64,000 nt of DNA from JALYUA01 sp039933215 (GCA_039933215.1 JBDTOO010000006.1:15907-79906); one strand, 5' to 3'; numbered from the stretch's first letter, positions 33,252 to 42,209 are shown. The notes: a model not told the origin generated them from the letters alone. A program made the numbers and translations.

Positions 33252-33977
33252 TCAGCGCTTCTCGACCGTCTTGCCGCCCGGCGACCCCGGGCGCGCGGTC
33301 TCCTGCACGAGAAGGATCAGGATCAGGGCGTTCTTCGACGCCTCGTCGCGGGACGCTCCGAGGACGAGCGTCTGGTTCAAGGCGACGGGAAGCGAAGCGC
33401 GGTAGAGCGGGACCGGGACCAGGCGGCCCTGCTCGTTCTTCTTCAGCCGGGAGAGCGCGATCGGCGAGAGGATCAGCTCGTCTCCGGCGCCCACGGGCCC
33501 GATGGCGAAGGTGAGGACGTACTCCTCACCGAGGCGGTAGGAGACCGGCTTGCCCTCGAGCCCCTGGATCACCGCGGAATCGATGAGCGCGTAGTCGTTG
33601 AACTGGAACATCGACTTCAACTTCGCCCCGAGGCCGCCGATCTCCTGGGCCATGGAGCCCGCGGAGACGTCCGCCCGCGCCCGCACCAGCTTGACGGCGA
33701 AGGTGAACCCCCGCGGCGGCGCGTCGAACTCCGCGATGATCTTCGCGATCGTCTTCAGGTTCGGCTCCCGGTCCGTGACGGTCATGGCGTTCAAGCGCTG
33801 AGTCAGTGTGATGGACGCGGCGTCGGAGAGATGCGGACGGATGAGCAGGGCCGCCTCCTCGACGCGCTTGTTCTTCAGCACGAAGACGCGGACGGACGCC
33901 TCCTCCGCCGCCATCAGCGGAAGCGCGACGAGCGCGAAGGCCACGAGGGCCGCGAGGGAGACGATCTTTTTTCTCAC
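33252..33977 (-). CDS. secretin N-domain (NolW-like) periplasmic protein
   Basis: 241 residues with a signal peptide (VRKKIVSLAALVAFALVALP, cut after MA). The segment VRVFVLKNKRVEEAALLIRP through IAEFDAP resembles the NolW/N1 ring-building domain of secretins, but no secretin core follows. It is the first gene of the pilus/T2SS-like operon and may be an accessory or regulator of the secretin. The GTG start at 33977 has no Shine-Dalgarno and lies 3 bases from a terminator-like hairpin. Confidence 0.7.
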   Translation of the reverse strand: MRKKIVSLAALVAFALVALPLMAAEEASVRVFVLKNKRVEEAALLIRPHLSDAASITLTQRLNAMTVTDREPNLKTIAKIIAEFDAPPRGFTFAVKLVRARADVSAGSMAQEIGGLGAKLKSMFQFNDYALIDSAVIQGLEGKPVSYRLGEEYVLTFAIGPVGAGDELILSPIALSRLKKNEQGRLVPVPLYRASLPVALNQTLVLGASRDEASKNALILILLVQETARPGSPGGKTVEKR

Positions 33978-33979
33978 GC

Positions 33980-34001
33980 AAGAAAACCCGGCGACGCCGG
34001 G
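33980..34001 (-). terminator. terminator or attenuator before the secretion operon
   Basis: On the minus strand CCCGGC-GTC-GCCGGG is followed by TTTTCTT. It would end the sigma/anti-sigma transcript, yet the next gene on the same strand starts at 33977, so it may act as an attenuator or leave a near-leaderless mRNA. Confidence 0.7.
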
Positions 34002-34084
34002 ACCTCGAGAGGGCGGAGGGGCGACTGCGGCTCGCCGGTCACATCGGGTTGCCGATCGCTCCTCGCCTTCCCCTGTTCACCGCA

Positions 34085-34657
34085 TCAAATGTCGAGCGAC
34101 CGGTCCACGATCCAGACCACGCGCGGCTGACCGCCGCCCGGATTCCAGTCGTAGATCGTCGCGTCGGCAGGAAGTTTCCCTGTAGCCGGTCCGGCCGCCT
34201 CCGCGAACGGGGAGACGGGCGGTAGCGCGGAAGCGCCCGCGGCCGGCACGCTCGCCGCCCCGGGATCCGAAGCGTGGGACACCGAAGCCCGGGCCGAAAG
34301 CTCCCGGGGCGCCCGCGGCGGCGCCGGAGATCCGACCGTGATCGCCAGGAGCGCGGCCGCGGCCGCCGCGGCGGCCACTCCGGCGAACCGGCGGGCCGGC
34401 GAAGCGATCCGCCGCTCGGCGGTCTTCAACGCGATGCCTGCCCGGACCGCGTCGAGCACCCGGCCGGCGTCCTCCGCGGAGACCGGCTCGGAGCCCATCG
34501 AAGCGAAGAGCAGAGCGGGATCTTCCCCCGAAGCCTCCCCGCGGCACGCCGCACAGGAGGCGAGATGTGCGCGGATCGCGGAACGTTCCTCGCGCCCCAG
34601 ACGGTCGTCCAGGTAGGCCGCGAAGCGCAGGCGCGTCTCGGGACAGGCGAGCGTCAC
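34085..34657 (-). CDS. zinc-finger anti-sigma factor
   Basis: 190 residues. The N-terminus holds a zf-HC2 domain (CPETRLRFAAYLDDRLG and HLASCAAC, giving the H-x3-C-x2-C zinc site). A membrane helix follows (AGVAAAAAAAALLAITVG, about 95-115), then an alanine/proline-rich periplasmic tail. The GTG start overlaps the stop of the sigma gene by 4 bases. It should hold the ECF sigma factor inactive until a signal from the envelope arrives. Confidence 0.85.
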   Translation of the reverse strand: MTLACPETRLRFAAYLDDRLGREERSAIRAHLASCAACRGEASGEDPALLFASMGSEPVSAEDAGRVLDAVRAGIALKTAERRIASPARRFAGVAAAAAAAALLAITVGSPAPPRAPRELSARASVSHASDPGAASVPAAGASALPPVSPFAEAAGPATGKLPADATIYDWNPGGGQPRVVWIVDRSLDI

Positions 34658-35295
34658 GCCCGGCCTCCGCGCGTGGCGCCGCGGCCGGCGAAGAAGCCCG
34701 GGCAGATCTTCTCGATCTCCCGCTTCAGGATCCGGCGCGCGTTGAACAGGTGGTTGCGCACCGTCGACTCGCCGCATCCGAGGATCGCGGCGATCTCGCT
34801 CGTATCCTTGTCTTCCATCTCGCGCAGGACGAACGCCGCCTTCTGCTTGCCCGTGAGGCGCTCGCTCGCCTGGCGGAAGAGCCGGGCGACCTCGCCGTCC
34901 TCGGCGGCCCGCGACGTCTCGCCGCTCGTGGCTTCCTCGCGCTGGCGGACGACGTGAAGAGTGGCGCCGTGCGCCTTGTCCCGGCTCCGGGCGCTCCGCA
35001 GGAAGTCGATCGCGAGGTTCGTGGCGATGCGGTAGAGCCAGGTGTTGAACGAGAAGTGCTCGTCGTAGCGGTCGAGCTGCTCCCACACGCGCAGGAAAAC
35101 CATCTGGGCGACGTCGTGGGAATCCTCGGAGTTCGGCACGATGCGCCGCGCGACCGAGAGGACGGCCGGCGTCTTGCGGACGACGAGCGCCTCGAACGCG
35201 ACCATGTCCCCGCCCCGCGCCGCCAGGGCGAGTTCCCGGTCGGACAGCTCCTCGGACTCGCGCCGGACCCGTGCTTCGCTGTAAACGAGCTCCAT
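34654..35295 (-). CDS. ECF-type RNA polymerase sigma factor
   Basis: 213 residues from ATG 35295; ATG 35349 would add 18 residues. Region 2 runs through AFEALVVRKTPAVLSVARRI and DVAQMVFLRVWEQLDRYDEH with FNTWLYRIATNLAIDFLR. Region 4 ends with the helix-turn-helix DTSEIAAILGCGESTVRNHL. It is coupled to its anti-sigma factor gene. The regulon is unknown; the secretion operon just downstream and the divergent waaA gene are candidates. Confidence 0.92.
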   Translation of the reverse strand: MELVYSEARVRRESEELSDRELALAARGGDMVAFEALVVRKTPAVLSVARRIVPNSEDSHDVAQMVFLRVWEQLDRYDEHFSFNTWLYRIATNLAIDFLRSARSRDKAHGATLHVVRQREEATSGETSRAAEDGEVARLFRQASERLTGKQKAAFVLREMEDKDTSEIAAILGCGESTVRNHLFNARRILKREIEKICPGFFAGRGATRGGRA

Positions 35296-35473
35296 TGCCG
35301 GTTTATACGGAGCCGGCGGCTCGGGCGTTGGCGGTTTTCTCCAGCTCATAAACCATTGGATTGTAAGGGAAAATGGGTCGCGCGCGCCATCCCGCCGGCG
35401 GATGGGCGCCCCGGACCCGACGAAGGTCCCTCCGGCCGGGAGCGTCCGGGGCGGCTGCGTTAATCTCGGGCCC

Positions 35474-36763
35474 TTGCTCGCCTACCGCCTGCTCTCGGTC
35501 CTGGCCCTCGCCCTCTACACTCCGTACGCCCTCTTCCGCTCGCTTTCCGGCCGCCGGAAAATCGGGGACATCGCGGGACGGATGGGCCGGAGGCCGTACC
35601 CGGATCTCGACGGCGGCGTCTGGATCCACGCGGTCTCGGTCGGAGAAGTCGGCGTCGCGAAGAACCTCCTGGGAGAGCTCTCGCGGCGCGCCGCCGGAGC
35701 CCGCCTGGGCCTCTCGGTGACGACCGCCGCGGGCACGGACGTCGCGCGGCGCTCGGCGGCCGGCTTCCCTCCCGGGGTCGCCGTCTTCTCCTTCCCTCTC
35801 GACCTCGCGGGTCCCGTGGAGCGGGCGCTGGACGGCGTGCGTCCCGGCCTGATCCTGCTGACCGAAACGGAGATCTGGCCGCTTTTTCTCGCGCGCGCCC
35901 GCCGGCGCTCGATCCCCGTCGCGCTCGTGAACGGCCGGCTGTCGGAACGGTCGTTCCGGCGCTATCGCCTGGCGGGAGCCTGGCTCGCCCGCGTCCTCGA
36001 TGGCGTCGCCCTCTTCGCGATGCAGACGGAGGCCGACGCCTCGCGAATCCGGCGGCTCGGGGCGCCCTCCGACCGCGTCTTCGTCACCGGCAACGTCAAA
36101 TACGACGTCGGCTCCCCGCCGCCCTTCGCCGACGCGGATCGTCTCCGGGAAGCGGCCCGAGGCCGACCGGTCGTCGCGGCGGCGTCCACCGGCGAGGGCG
36201 AGGAAGAGATGGTCCTCACCGCCTGGTCCGCGCTCCCTTCCGGCGCCCGCCCTCTCCTGGTGCTCGCGCCGCGGCGGCCGGAGCGCTTCGACGCCGTCGC
36301 GAGGATGGTCGAACGCCGCGGCCTCCCTCTGCTGCGGCGGTCGCGCTCCGACGCCCCGCTAGTCGGAGCCGGAACGGACGTGTACCTCCTGGACTCGATC
36401 GGAGAGCTCTCCTCCCTCTACCTCGAGACGCGGCTCGCCTTCATCGGCGGAAGCCTGATCGCCGCGGGCGGCCACAACCCGATCGAGGCGTGGGCCGCGG
36501 GAGTCCCCGCCGTCGCCGGGAGGCACATGGAAAACTTCCGCGAGATCGCGGAGGCCGGCGAGCGCGCGACGATACTCGAGCGCGTCGCCGACGCGGACGG
36601 GCTGGCTGCGGCCTTCGCGGCCGCGCTCGCGGATCCCGCGGGGACGGCGGCGCGCGGCGAGCGGGCCCGCGGCATCGTCGAAGAGAGCCGCGGCGCGGGG
36701 CGCCGCACCGTCGACCGGGTGCTTCTCCTTTGGGACGGCCGACGGGAGCGGACCGCGCCATGA
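35474..36763 (+). CDS. waaA: 3-deoxy-D-manno-octulosonic acid (Kdo) transferase
   Basis: 429 residues from TTG 35474, which makes the protein begin with the usual membrane anchor (LLAYRLLSVLALALYTPYAL). ATG 35402 would add an atypical 24-residue extension, and neither start has a clear Shine-Dalgarno. WaaA adds Kdo to lipid IVA. Marks are HAVSVGEV (catalytic Glu), LLTETEIWP, NGRLSERSFRRY and the C-terminal FIGGSLIAAGGHNPIE. It is the first gene of the lpxK-acyltransferase-heptosyltransferase operon. Confidence 0.93.
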   Translation: MLAYRLLSVLALALYTPYALFRSLSGRRKIGDIAGRMGRRPYPDLDGGVWIHAVSVGEVGVAKNLLGELSRRAAGARLGLSVTTAAGTDVARRSAAGFPPGVAVFSFPLDLAGPVERALDGVRPGLILLTETEIWPLFLARARRRSIPVALVNGRLSERSFRRYRLAGAWLARVLDGVALFAMQTEADASRIRRLGAPSDRVFVTGNVKYDVGSPPPFADADRLREAARGRPVVAAASTGEGEEEMVLTAWSALPSGARPLLVLAPRRPERFDAVARMVERRGLPLLRRSRSDAPLVGAGTDVYLLDSIGELSSLYLETRLAFIGGSLIAAGGHNPIEAWAAGVPAVAGRHMENFREIAEAGERATILERVADADGLAAAFAAALADPAGTAARGERARGIVEESRGAGRRTVDRVLLLWDGRRERTAP

Positions 36764-37785
36764 ACCTCGCCGAGCGGCTCTGGAGCCGCGTCCTCGAGAC
36801 GCGCGCGCGGCGCTACGCCGCCGGGACGCTCCCGTCCGAGCGCCTGGACCGGCCGGTCGTCTCCGTCGGCAACCTGACGGTGGGAGGCACGGGAAAGACG
36901 CCGGTCGTCGAGCACCTCGCGCGGTGGCTGGCCGCGGCGGGTCTTCGGCCCGCGGTCCTCTCCCGGGGATACGGCCGGCGTTCGCGGGAAACGGTCGTCG
37001 TCTCTTCGGGCGACGGCCCGCTGGTTGCGCCCGATCGGGGCGGCGACGAGCCGGTCCTCCTCGCCCGGCGCCTGCCCGGCGTGATCGTCGCGGTCGCCCC
37101 CCGGCGGCGGGACGCGGCGCGCGCCGCCCTCGCCCACGCGCCGGACGTCTTCATCCTGGACGACGGCTTTCAGCATCTCTCCGTCCGGCGCGACGTCGAC
37201 CTCCTCTTACTCGACGCCGTCGAGCCCTTCGGAGGGCTCCGCTATCCCCCCTTCGGCCGCCTTCGGGAGCCCCTCTCCGCCATGGGGCGCGCCGACGCGT
37301 TCGTCTTCACGCGGCCGCATCCCGGGTTTCCCGACGAGGCCGCGCTCGCCGCCGTCGCGCTCGAGAACCCCGAAGCCCCCGCGTTCGCGGCGGAGATCCG
37401 CGCCGCCGGGCTCGAGGCGGCCTCCGGCGCGGCGGCCGGCCTGGCCGCCGACGCGCGCTGCGTCGCGGTCGCCGGCGTCGCGCGGCCCGCGACCTTCGCC
37501 GCCGCGCTCGCCCGGATCGGGATCGCGCCGGCGGAGACTCTCCTGTTCCCCGACCACCACCGCTACACGCCCAGCGACGCCGCGCGCATCGCCGAGGCCG
37601 CGCGCCGGTCCGAGAGCGCCGCCGTCGTGACGACCGGCAAGGACGCCGTGAAGCTCGAGCCGCTGCTGTCTCTTCCCGTCCGGACGATCCGGCTGGAGGT
37701 CGAGCTTCCCGCCGCGCTGCTCGACTTCGTCCACCGCGGGCTCTTCCCCGAGACGCCGGCGGCGGGACGAGGGGGCGTCTCGTGA
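36760..37785 (+). CDS. lpxK: tetraacyldisaccharide 4'-kinase
   Basis: 341 residues, ATG overlapping the waaA stop (ATGA). It phosphorylates the lipid A disaccharide to make lipid IVA. Walker A is VGNLTVGGTGKTP, and FILDDGFQHLSV is the family's Walker B-type motif. The N-terminal membrane-association segment is short. Length is normal. Confidence 0.95.
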   Translation: MNLAERLWSRVLETRARRYAAGTLPSERLDRPVVSVGNLTVGGTGKTPVVEHLARWLAAAGLRPAVLSRGYGRRSRETVVVSSGDGPLVAPDRGGDEPVLLARRLPGVIVAVAPRRRDAARAALAHAPDVFILDDGFQHLSVRRDVDLLLLDAVEPFGGLRYPPFGRLREPLSAMGRADAFVFTRPHPGFPDEAALAAVALENPEAPAFAAEIRAAGLEAASGAAAGLAADARCVAVAGVARPATFAAALARIGIAPAETLLFPDHHRYTPSDAARIAEAARRSESAAVVTTGKDAVKLEPLLSLPVRTIRLEVELPAALLDFVHRGLFPETPAAGRGGVS

Positions 37786-38801
37786 CGGGCCCGGACGGGG
37801 GCAGCGGTGGCGGCTCCCCGCTCTCTCCGAAGATCCCCGCCGGGTCGTCCGCTGCGCCGCCGGCCGATCCACCGCGACGCCGCCGCGGGCGCTCCGCCGC
37901 GCGGGACCGGGTCGAGCACGCCGCGTTCGCGGCGGTCGCGTCCCTCCTCGCCCGGCTTCCAGCGGGCTCGGCGTCGAGGCTCGGCGCCGGCCTCGCCCGC
38001 GCCTACATCGCGGCGGCGTCCTCGCGCCGGCGCATCCTTCGCGGCAACATCGCCGCGGCGTTCCCGGACATGCTTCCGGGAGACGCCGCTTCGCTCGCCC
38101 GGGAGAGCGTCGCGCGGTTCGGCGCGGCATTCATCGAGTTTCTCGAGTCCCCGCGCTGGGCGCGCCCGGAGCTCGAGAGCCGCGTTTCGGTCGCGGGTGA
38201 CGAGCACCTCCGCGCCGCCCGTGAGAGGGGCCGGGGCGTGTTCCTCCTCTCCGCGCACTTCGGAAGCTGGGAGCTCGGCGCGGTGCGCGCCGGAATGCTC
38301 GGCGAGCCGATTGCGTCCGTCGTCCGGCCGCTCGACAACGCGCTCCTGGAGGCGGAGCTCGCCCGCCGGCGGACCCGGTTCGGCAACCGGCTCATCCGCA
38401 AGAAGGAAGCGGCGCGGGAGATCCTGCGGGACCTGAGGCGCGGCGGGACGGTGGCGATCCTGATCGACCAGAACGTCCTCCCCGGCGAGGGCGTTTTCGT
38501 GCCCTTCTTCGGCCGGCTCGCGGCGACCTCCCCCTCCCTGGCGCTTCTGCAGCTGAAGACGGACGCCGCGGTCGTGCCCGTGTTCACGTGGCCTCTCGGC
38601 GGCGGGAAGTACCGCCTCGAGTTCGAGAAGCCCATCGTCGCTTCGGAGTTCGATCCCTCCCGGCCCCGCGACGAGCGGGTCCGGCTCGCGACCGCGCGCT
38701 ACATGCAGGTCACCGAAGCGGCCGTTCGGAAGGACCCGGCCGCGTGGCTCTGGCTGCACAACCGGTGGCGCACGCGGCCGACCGAGCGGGCCGAGCCGTG
38801 A
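37782..38801 (+). CDS. lipid A acyltransferase (LpxL/HtrB family)
   Basis: 339 residues, GTG overlapping the lpxK stop. The catalytic H-x4-[DE] motif is HFGSWE. FGNRLIRKKEAAREILRDL, AILIDQN and WLWLHNRWRTRP are further LpxL family marks. It should add a secondary acyl chain to Kdo-lipid IVA; chain preference is unknown. The N-terminal 45 residues are low-complexity and may mean the true start is further in. Confidence 0.9.
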   Translation: MTGPDGGSGGGSPLSPKIPAGSSAAPPADPPRRRRGRSAARDRVEHAAFAAVASLLARLPAGSASRLGAGLARAYIAAASSRRRILRGNIAAAFPDMLPGDAASLARESVARFGAAFIEFLESPRWARPELESRVSVAGDEHLRAARERGRGVFLLSAHFGSWELGAVRAGMLGEPIASVVRPLDNALLEAELARRRTRFGNRLIRKKEAAREILRDLRRGGTVAILIDQNVLPGEGVFVPFFGRLAATSPSLALLQLKTDAAVVPVFTWPLGGGKYRLEFEKPIVASEFDPSRPRDERVRLATARYMQVTEAAVRKDPAAWLWLHNRWRTRPTERAEP

Positions 38802-39814
38802 CGGGAGGCGCGCCGGCGTCCCGGACTCTGGTCGTCGCCCCCAACTGGCTGGGAGACGCCGTGATGGCGATCCCCTTCTTCCGCGCCCTCTGCGCGGCGC
38901 GGCCGCCCCGGAGCGTCGCGGCGCTGGCGCCGCGGGGGCCGGCGGCCTTGCTGCGCGCAGTACCCGGCGTCGAGGTGATCCCCCGCGGCGGGAGCCTGGC
39001 GGCCGACGCCCTCGCCCTGCGCCGCCGCGGGTTCGACGAGGCGTGGCTTCTTCCGAACTCCTTCCGCGCAGCGGCGGTCGCCTGGCTGTCCGGAGCGCAG
39101 CGGCGGATCGGATACGCGACCGACCGCCGGAGCGCGCTTCTGACCGACGCCGTGCCCCGTCCCCTGCCGACCGGCCACCAGCTGCGGGACTACGACCGAC
39201 TCCTTCTCTCCCGAGGCGTCGAGCCCGACCGCGATCCGCCGCGGCTGCCCGTGCCCGAGGCGGCGCAGGCCAGAGCCGACGCCGCGCTCGCCGTCGCGGG
39301 CCTCGCGGCGGGACCCACCTCCCGGCTCGTGCTCCTCGCGCCCGGAGCCGCGTTCGCCTGGACGAAGCGCTGGCCTCCGCAACGGTGGGGCGCCCTCGCC
39401 GCGCGCCTCGCGAAGAGCGGCGTTTCCCCCGCCCTCGTGATCGGCCCGGGCGAGGAGCCGCTCGCCGCGGAGGCCGTCGCGGCGTCGGGCCTGTCCGCCC
39501 TTCCGGTGCTCGGCGCCGATCTCGACCCGCTCGAGCTCGCGGGGTTGCTCGCGCGGGCGCGCGTCGTCGCGGCGAACGACTCGGGTCCGATGCACCTGGC
39601 CGCCGCGGCCGGCACGCCCGTCGTCGCGATCTTCGGGCCGACGGACCCGGGTCGCACCGCGCCCTCCGGCGCGCCGTTTCGGGCGCTCGACCGCTACGTG
39701 TTCTGCTCCCCCTGCTTCCTCAAGGATTGCCCGTACCGGCACGAATGCATGACCGGGATCCATCCCGAGACGGTGGCCGCGGCGATCGAGGAGCTCTTCT
39801 CCGCTTCGGCTTAG
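38798..39814 (+). CDS. heptosyltransferase, WaaF-like (GT9)
   Basis: 338 residues, GTG overlapping the previous stop. NWLGDAVMAIPFFRAL, GYATDRRSALLTD, PGAAFAWTKRWPP, VAANDSGPMHLAAAAGTP and FGPTDPGRTAP are conserved in ADP-heptose:LPS heptosyltransferase II. The cysteine-rich C-terminus (CSPCFLKDCPYRHECM) is common in this subgroup. It ends a convergent pair with the HNH gene. Confidence 0.9.
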   Translation: MTGGAPASRTLVVAPNWLGDAVMAIPFFRALCAARPPRSVAALAPRGPAALLRAVPGVEVIPRGGSLAADALALRRRGFDEAWLLPNSFRAAAVAWLSGAQRRIGYATDRRSALLTDAVPRPLPTGHQLRDYDRLLLSRGVEPDRDPPRLPVPEAAQARADAALAVAGLAAGPTSRLVLLAPGAAFAWTKRWPPQRWGALAARLAKSGVSPALVIGPGEEPLAAEAVAASGLSALPVLGADLDPLELAGLLARARVVAANDSGPMHLAAAAGTPVVAIFGPTDPGRTAPSGAPFRALDRYVFCSPCFLKDCPYRHECMTGIHPETVAAAIEELFSASA

Positions 39815-39871
39815 GCCTCCGCCCGGTTCGCGGCGTTTACGCGGGCTGGGCGCCTTCGAGCGCCGAGGCGT

Positions 39872-40453
39872 TCAATGGAGCTCCATGTTCCAGTAGGCGA
39901 CGTCCAGGAAATTGCGCCACGCCGGGTGGAACTTGCTCGCACCGAAGTGCCCCACGGGATGCCATCGCGGCTTCTTCGGGTGCTGGATCAGGCGGATCGA
40001 GGCCTCTTGCGGCGTGCGATTGCCCTTGCGGACGTTACACGCGAGGCAGGCGCACACGACGTTCTCCCACGTCGACATGCCGCCGCGGGAGAGCGGGATG
40101 ACGTGGTCGAGCGAGAGTTCCGCCGACGGGAACTTGTGGCCGCAGTACTGACAGCGGCTTCCGTCCCGCACGTAGATGTTGTGCCGAGAGAACTTCACGT
40201 CCTGCCGCGGCAGGCGGTCGAACTCCTTCAGCGCGACCACGCGCGGGATGCGGATCTTCGACGACGGCGTCATCACGACCTCGTCGTGCGGCTGGACCGG
40301 GATGTCGCACCAGTTGTCGAAGTCCCAGGTGCTGTAGTCGGGAAGGACGGCGCGGACGTGCCCCTTGTAGAAGAGCGTGAACGCCTTGCGGACGGACGTC
40401 ACCTGGACCGCCTGGAACACGCGATTCAGCACGAGGACGTGTGAGTCGAGCAT
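39872..40453 (-). CDS. HNH endonuclease family protein
   Basis: 193 residues. After a non-catalytic N-terminal domain, the HNH fold begins at YVRDGSRCQYCG, followed by LSLDHVIPLSRGG, WENVVCACLACNVRKGN, with two CxxC zinc pairs and the His and Asn of the active site. This stand-alone type, with the LNRVFQAVQVTSVRKAF opening, is widespread in bacterial chromosomes. Its role is unknown, and no methylase or intron boundary is nearby. It sits divergently inside the LPS gene block. Confidence 0.9.
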   Translation of the reverse strand: MLDSHVLVLNRVFQAVQVTSVRKAFTLFYKGHVRAVLPDYSTWDFDNWCDIPVQPHDEVVMTPSSKIRIPRVVALKEFDRLPRQDVKFSRHNIYVRDGSRCQYCGHKFPSAELSLDHVIPLSRGGMSTWENVVCACLACNVRKGNRTPQEASIRLIQHPKKPRWHPVGHFGASKFHPAWRNFLDVAYWNMELH

Positions 40454-40473
40454 GGGCCTCCCCGGAACGCGTC

Positions 40474-40481
40474 ATTATAAT
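40474..40481. promoter_or_regulatory. palindromic -10 box between divergent genes
   Basis: ATTATAAT gives a perfect TATAAT on both strands in a 66-base gap between the HNH gene and hldA. No good -35 box is seen at 16-18 bases in either direction. It could serve both genes. Confidence 0.35.
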
Positions 40482-40519
40482 CCGAGCGAATTGAAGACTT
40501 TGCACATCGGCGGGACGGC

Positions 40520-41542
40520 ATGACGCCCCGCGTCTCGCGCGCGCGCCTGCTTGCGTTGCTGCCCGCGCTCGAAGGCCGGCGCGTCGCGGTCGGGGGCGAC
40601 TTCGTCCTCGACCGGTTCCTCTACGGGCATCCCAAGCGGGTCAGCCGGGAAGCGCCCGTCCTGATCCTCCGCTTCTCCCGCGAGGAAAATCTCCCCGGCG
40701 GCGCGGGCAACACGGCCGCGAACGTGCGATCGCTCGGCGGAATCCCGATTCCCGCCGGGGTCGTCGGAGACGATCCGGAGGGGCGGATCCTGACCGGGCT
40801 CCTGCAGGAGCGGGGAATCGAGACGTCCGGCCTCGCGCCGACGGCCGGCTACGCGACCCCGACGAAGACGCGGATCCTGGGCGGCGCACCCCACTCGATC
40901 AAGCAGCAGATCGTGCGTTACGACCGCGAAGATTCCCTCTCGCCCGACGGTTCCGAGGCGGCGGCCGTTCTGGACCGGCTGGCCGGCGCCGCGCGCGCCG
41001 CGGACGGGGCGATCCTCTCCGACTACGGCTACGGCGCGATCAGCCCGGCGGCGGTCGCGCCCTTGAAGGCCGCGCTCCGGTCCGGTGCGCCCGTCCTGCT
41101 CGACTCGCGGCACGCGCTCCTCCGCTACTCGGGGGTCGACGCGGTCACGCCGAACGAGGAGGAGGTCGAGGAGTGCGTCGGCTTTCCGCTCGGCGAGTCG
41201 GTCGAGACCCTCGAGCGGGCGGGAGCGGCGCTGCGCGAGCGGATCGCCTGCCCGAACGTGCTCGTGACGCGCGGCTCCCGCGGGATGGCCCTCTTTCCTC
41301 CTTCCGGTCCTCCCGTGATCATTCCCGTGCACGGCACCGATCAGGTCGCCGACGTCACGGGCGCCGGCGACACCGTCCTCGCCACGTTCTCCCTCGCGCT
41401 CGCGTCCGGAGCGTCGCCGCTCGAGGCGGCGCTCCTCGCGAATTTCGCCGGCGGCGTCGTGGTGATGAAGATGGGGACCGCGACGGTCACGCGGGACGAG
41501 CTCGCGCGGGCGATCGAGTCGGATCGGACGATCCTCGGGTGA
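40520..41542 (+). CDS. hldA: D-glycero-beta-D-manno-heptose-7-phosphate kinase
   Basis: 340 residues, PfkB-type sugar kinase. PGGAGNTAANVRSLGG near the N-terminus, VTPNEEEVEE and the C-terminal anion-hole and base motif DVTGAGDTV match the kinase half of HldE (RfaE1). It makes heptose-1,7-bisphosphate for ADP-heptose. The adenylyltransferase half is a separate gene overlapping by 4 bases. Confidence 0.93.
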   Translation: MTPRVSRARLLALLPALEGRRVAVGGDFVLDRFLYGHPKRVSREAPVLILRFSREENLPGGAGNTAANVRSLGGIPIPAGVVGDDPEGRILTGLLQERGIETSGLAPTAGYATPTKTRILGGAPHSIKQQIVRYDREDSLSPDGSEAAAVLDRLAGAARAADGAILSDYGYGAISPAAVAPLKAALRSGAPVLLDSRHALLRYSGVDAVTPNEEEVEECVGFPLGESVETLERAGAALRERIACPNVLVTRGSRGMALFPPSGPPVIIPVHGTDQVADVTGAGDTVLATFSLALASGASPLEAALLANFAGGVVVMKMGTATVTRDELARAIESDRTILG

Positions 41543-42081
41543 AGACGGGCTCCGGCGACGCTCCCGCCTCTCACCCTCCGGCGCCCGCTCTCTCGAAGAT
41601 CCTCGACCCCGGCGAGCTCGCGCGCCGCGCCGCAGAGGCGCGCGACGCCGGGCGGCGGATGGTGTTCGCCAACGGCGCCTTCGATCTTCTCCACGCGGGC
41701 CACGTCCGGTATCTCGAGGCCGCGCGCGAGCGCGGGGACTGGCTCGTCGTCGGCGTGAACAGCGACCGGTCGGTCCGCGGCGCCAAGGGCGAGGGGCGCC
41801 CGATCGTACCCGAGCGGGAACGCGCGGAGATCGTCGCGGCGCTCGCGTGCGTCGACGCCGTGACCATCTTCGACGAGGACTCCCCCGCCGCTCTCCTCCG
41901 GGAACTGCGTCCCGAGGTTCACGCCAAAGGGACGGACTACAGGGCCGAGGACGTTCCCGAGCGCGGCGTGGTCGCGGCGTACGGAGGCGCGACCGTTATC
42001 GTGGGAGATCCGAAGGATCACGCCACCACCGACCTGATCGAGCGGATTCGCAACGGCCGCCCCGGAGCTCCCGCGCGTTGA
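41539..42081 (+). CDS. hldC: D-glycero-beta-D-manno-heptose 1-phosphate adenylyltransferase
   Basis: 180 residues, GTG overlapping the hldA stop. The nucleotidyltransferase motif is FANGAFDLLHAGHVRYL (HxGH), with VGVNSDRSVRGAKG and KGTDYRAEDVPE. It makes ADP-heptose from heptose-1-phosphate. Together with hldA it equals a split HldE. Confidence 0.93.
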   Translation: MKTGSGDAPASHPPAPALSKILDPGELARRAAEARDAGRRMVFANGAFDLLHAGHVRYLEAARERGDWLVVGVNSDRSVRGAKGEGRPIVPERERAEIVAALACVDAVTIFDEDSPAALLRELRPEVHAKGTDYRAEDVPERGVVAAYGGATVIVGDPKDHATTDLIERIRNGRPGAPAR

Positions 42082-42172
42082 GGCGCCGGAGCTTCGCGGC
42101 CCCGAGGACGAGGACGATTGCCGCCGGCCGGTTCATCCTGGTCCGCAGAACCCTCCTGGGCACCGGGCTGCC

Positions 42173-42200
42173 GTCACCCGTCACCCGTCACCCGTCACCC
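42173..42200. repeat. GTCACCC heptamer array
   Basis: Four perfect tandem GTCACCC units are preceded by CCGGGCTGCC and end 9 bases before the waaC start codon, where a Shine-Dalgarno site would be expected. It is the reverse complement of the array at 21334-21361, including the flanking GGGCTGC. Confidence 0.85.
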
Positions 42201-42209
42201 GTTTCGTAG

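Noticed and set aside
39872..40453. HNH gene as a homing endonuclease or restriction island
   Set aside because: It is a stand-alone chromosomal HNH type, with no intron or intein boundary, methylase gene or repeat at its edges.
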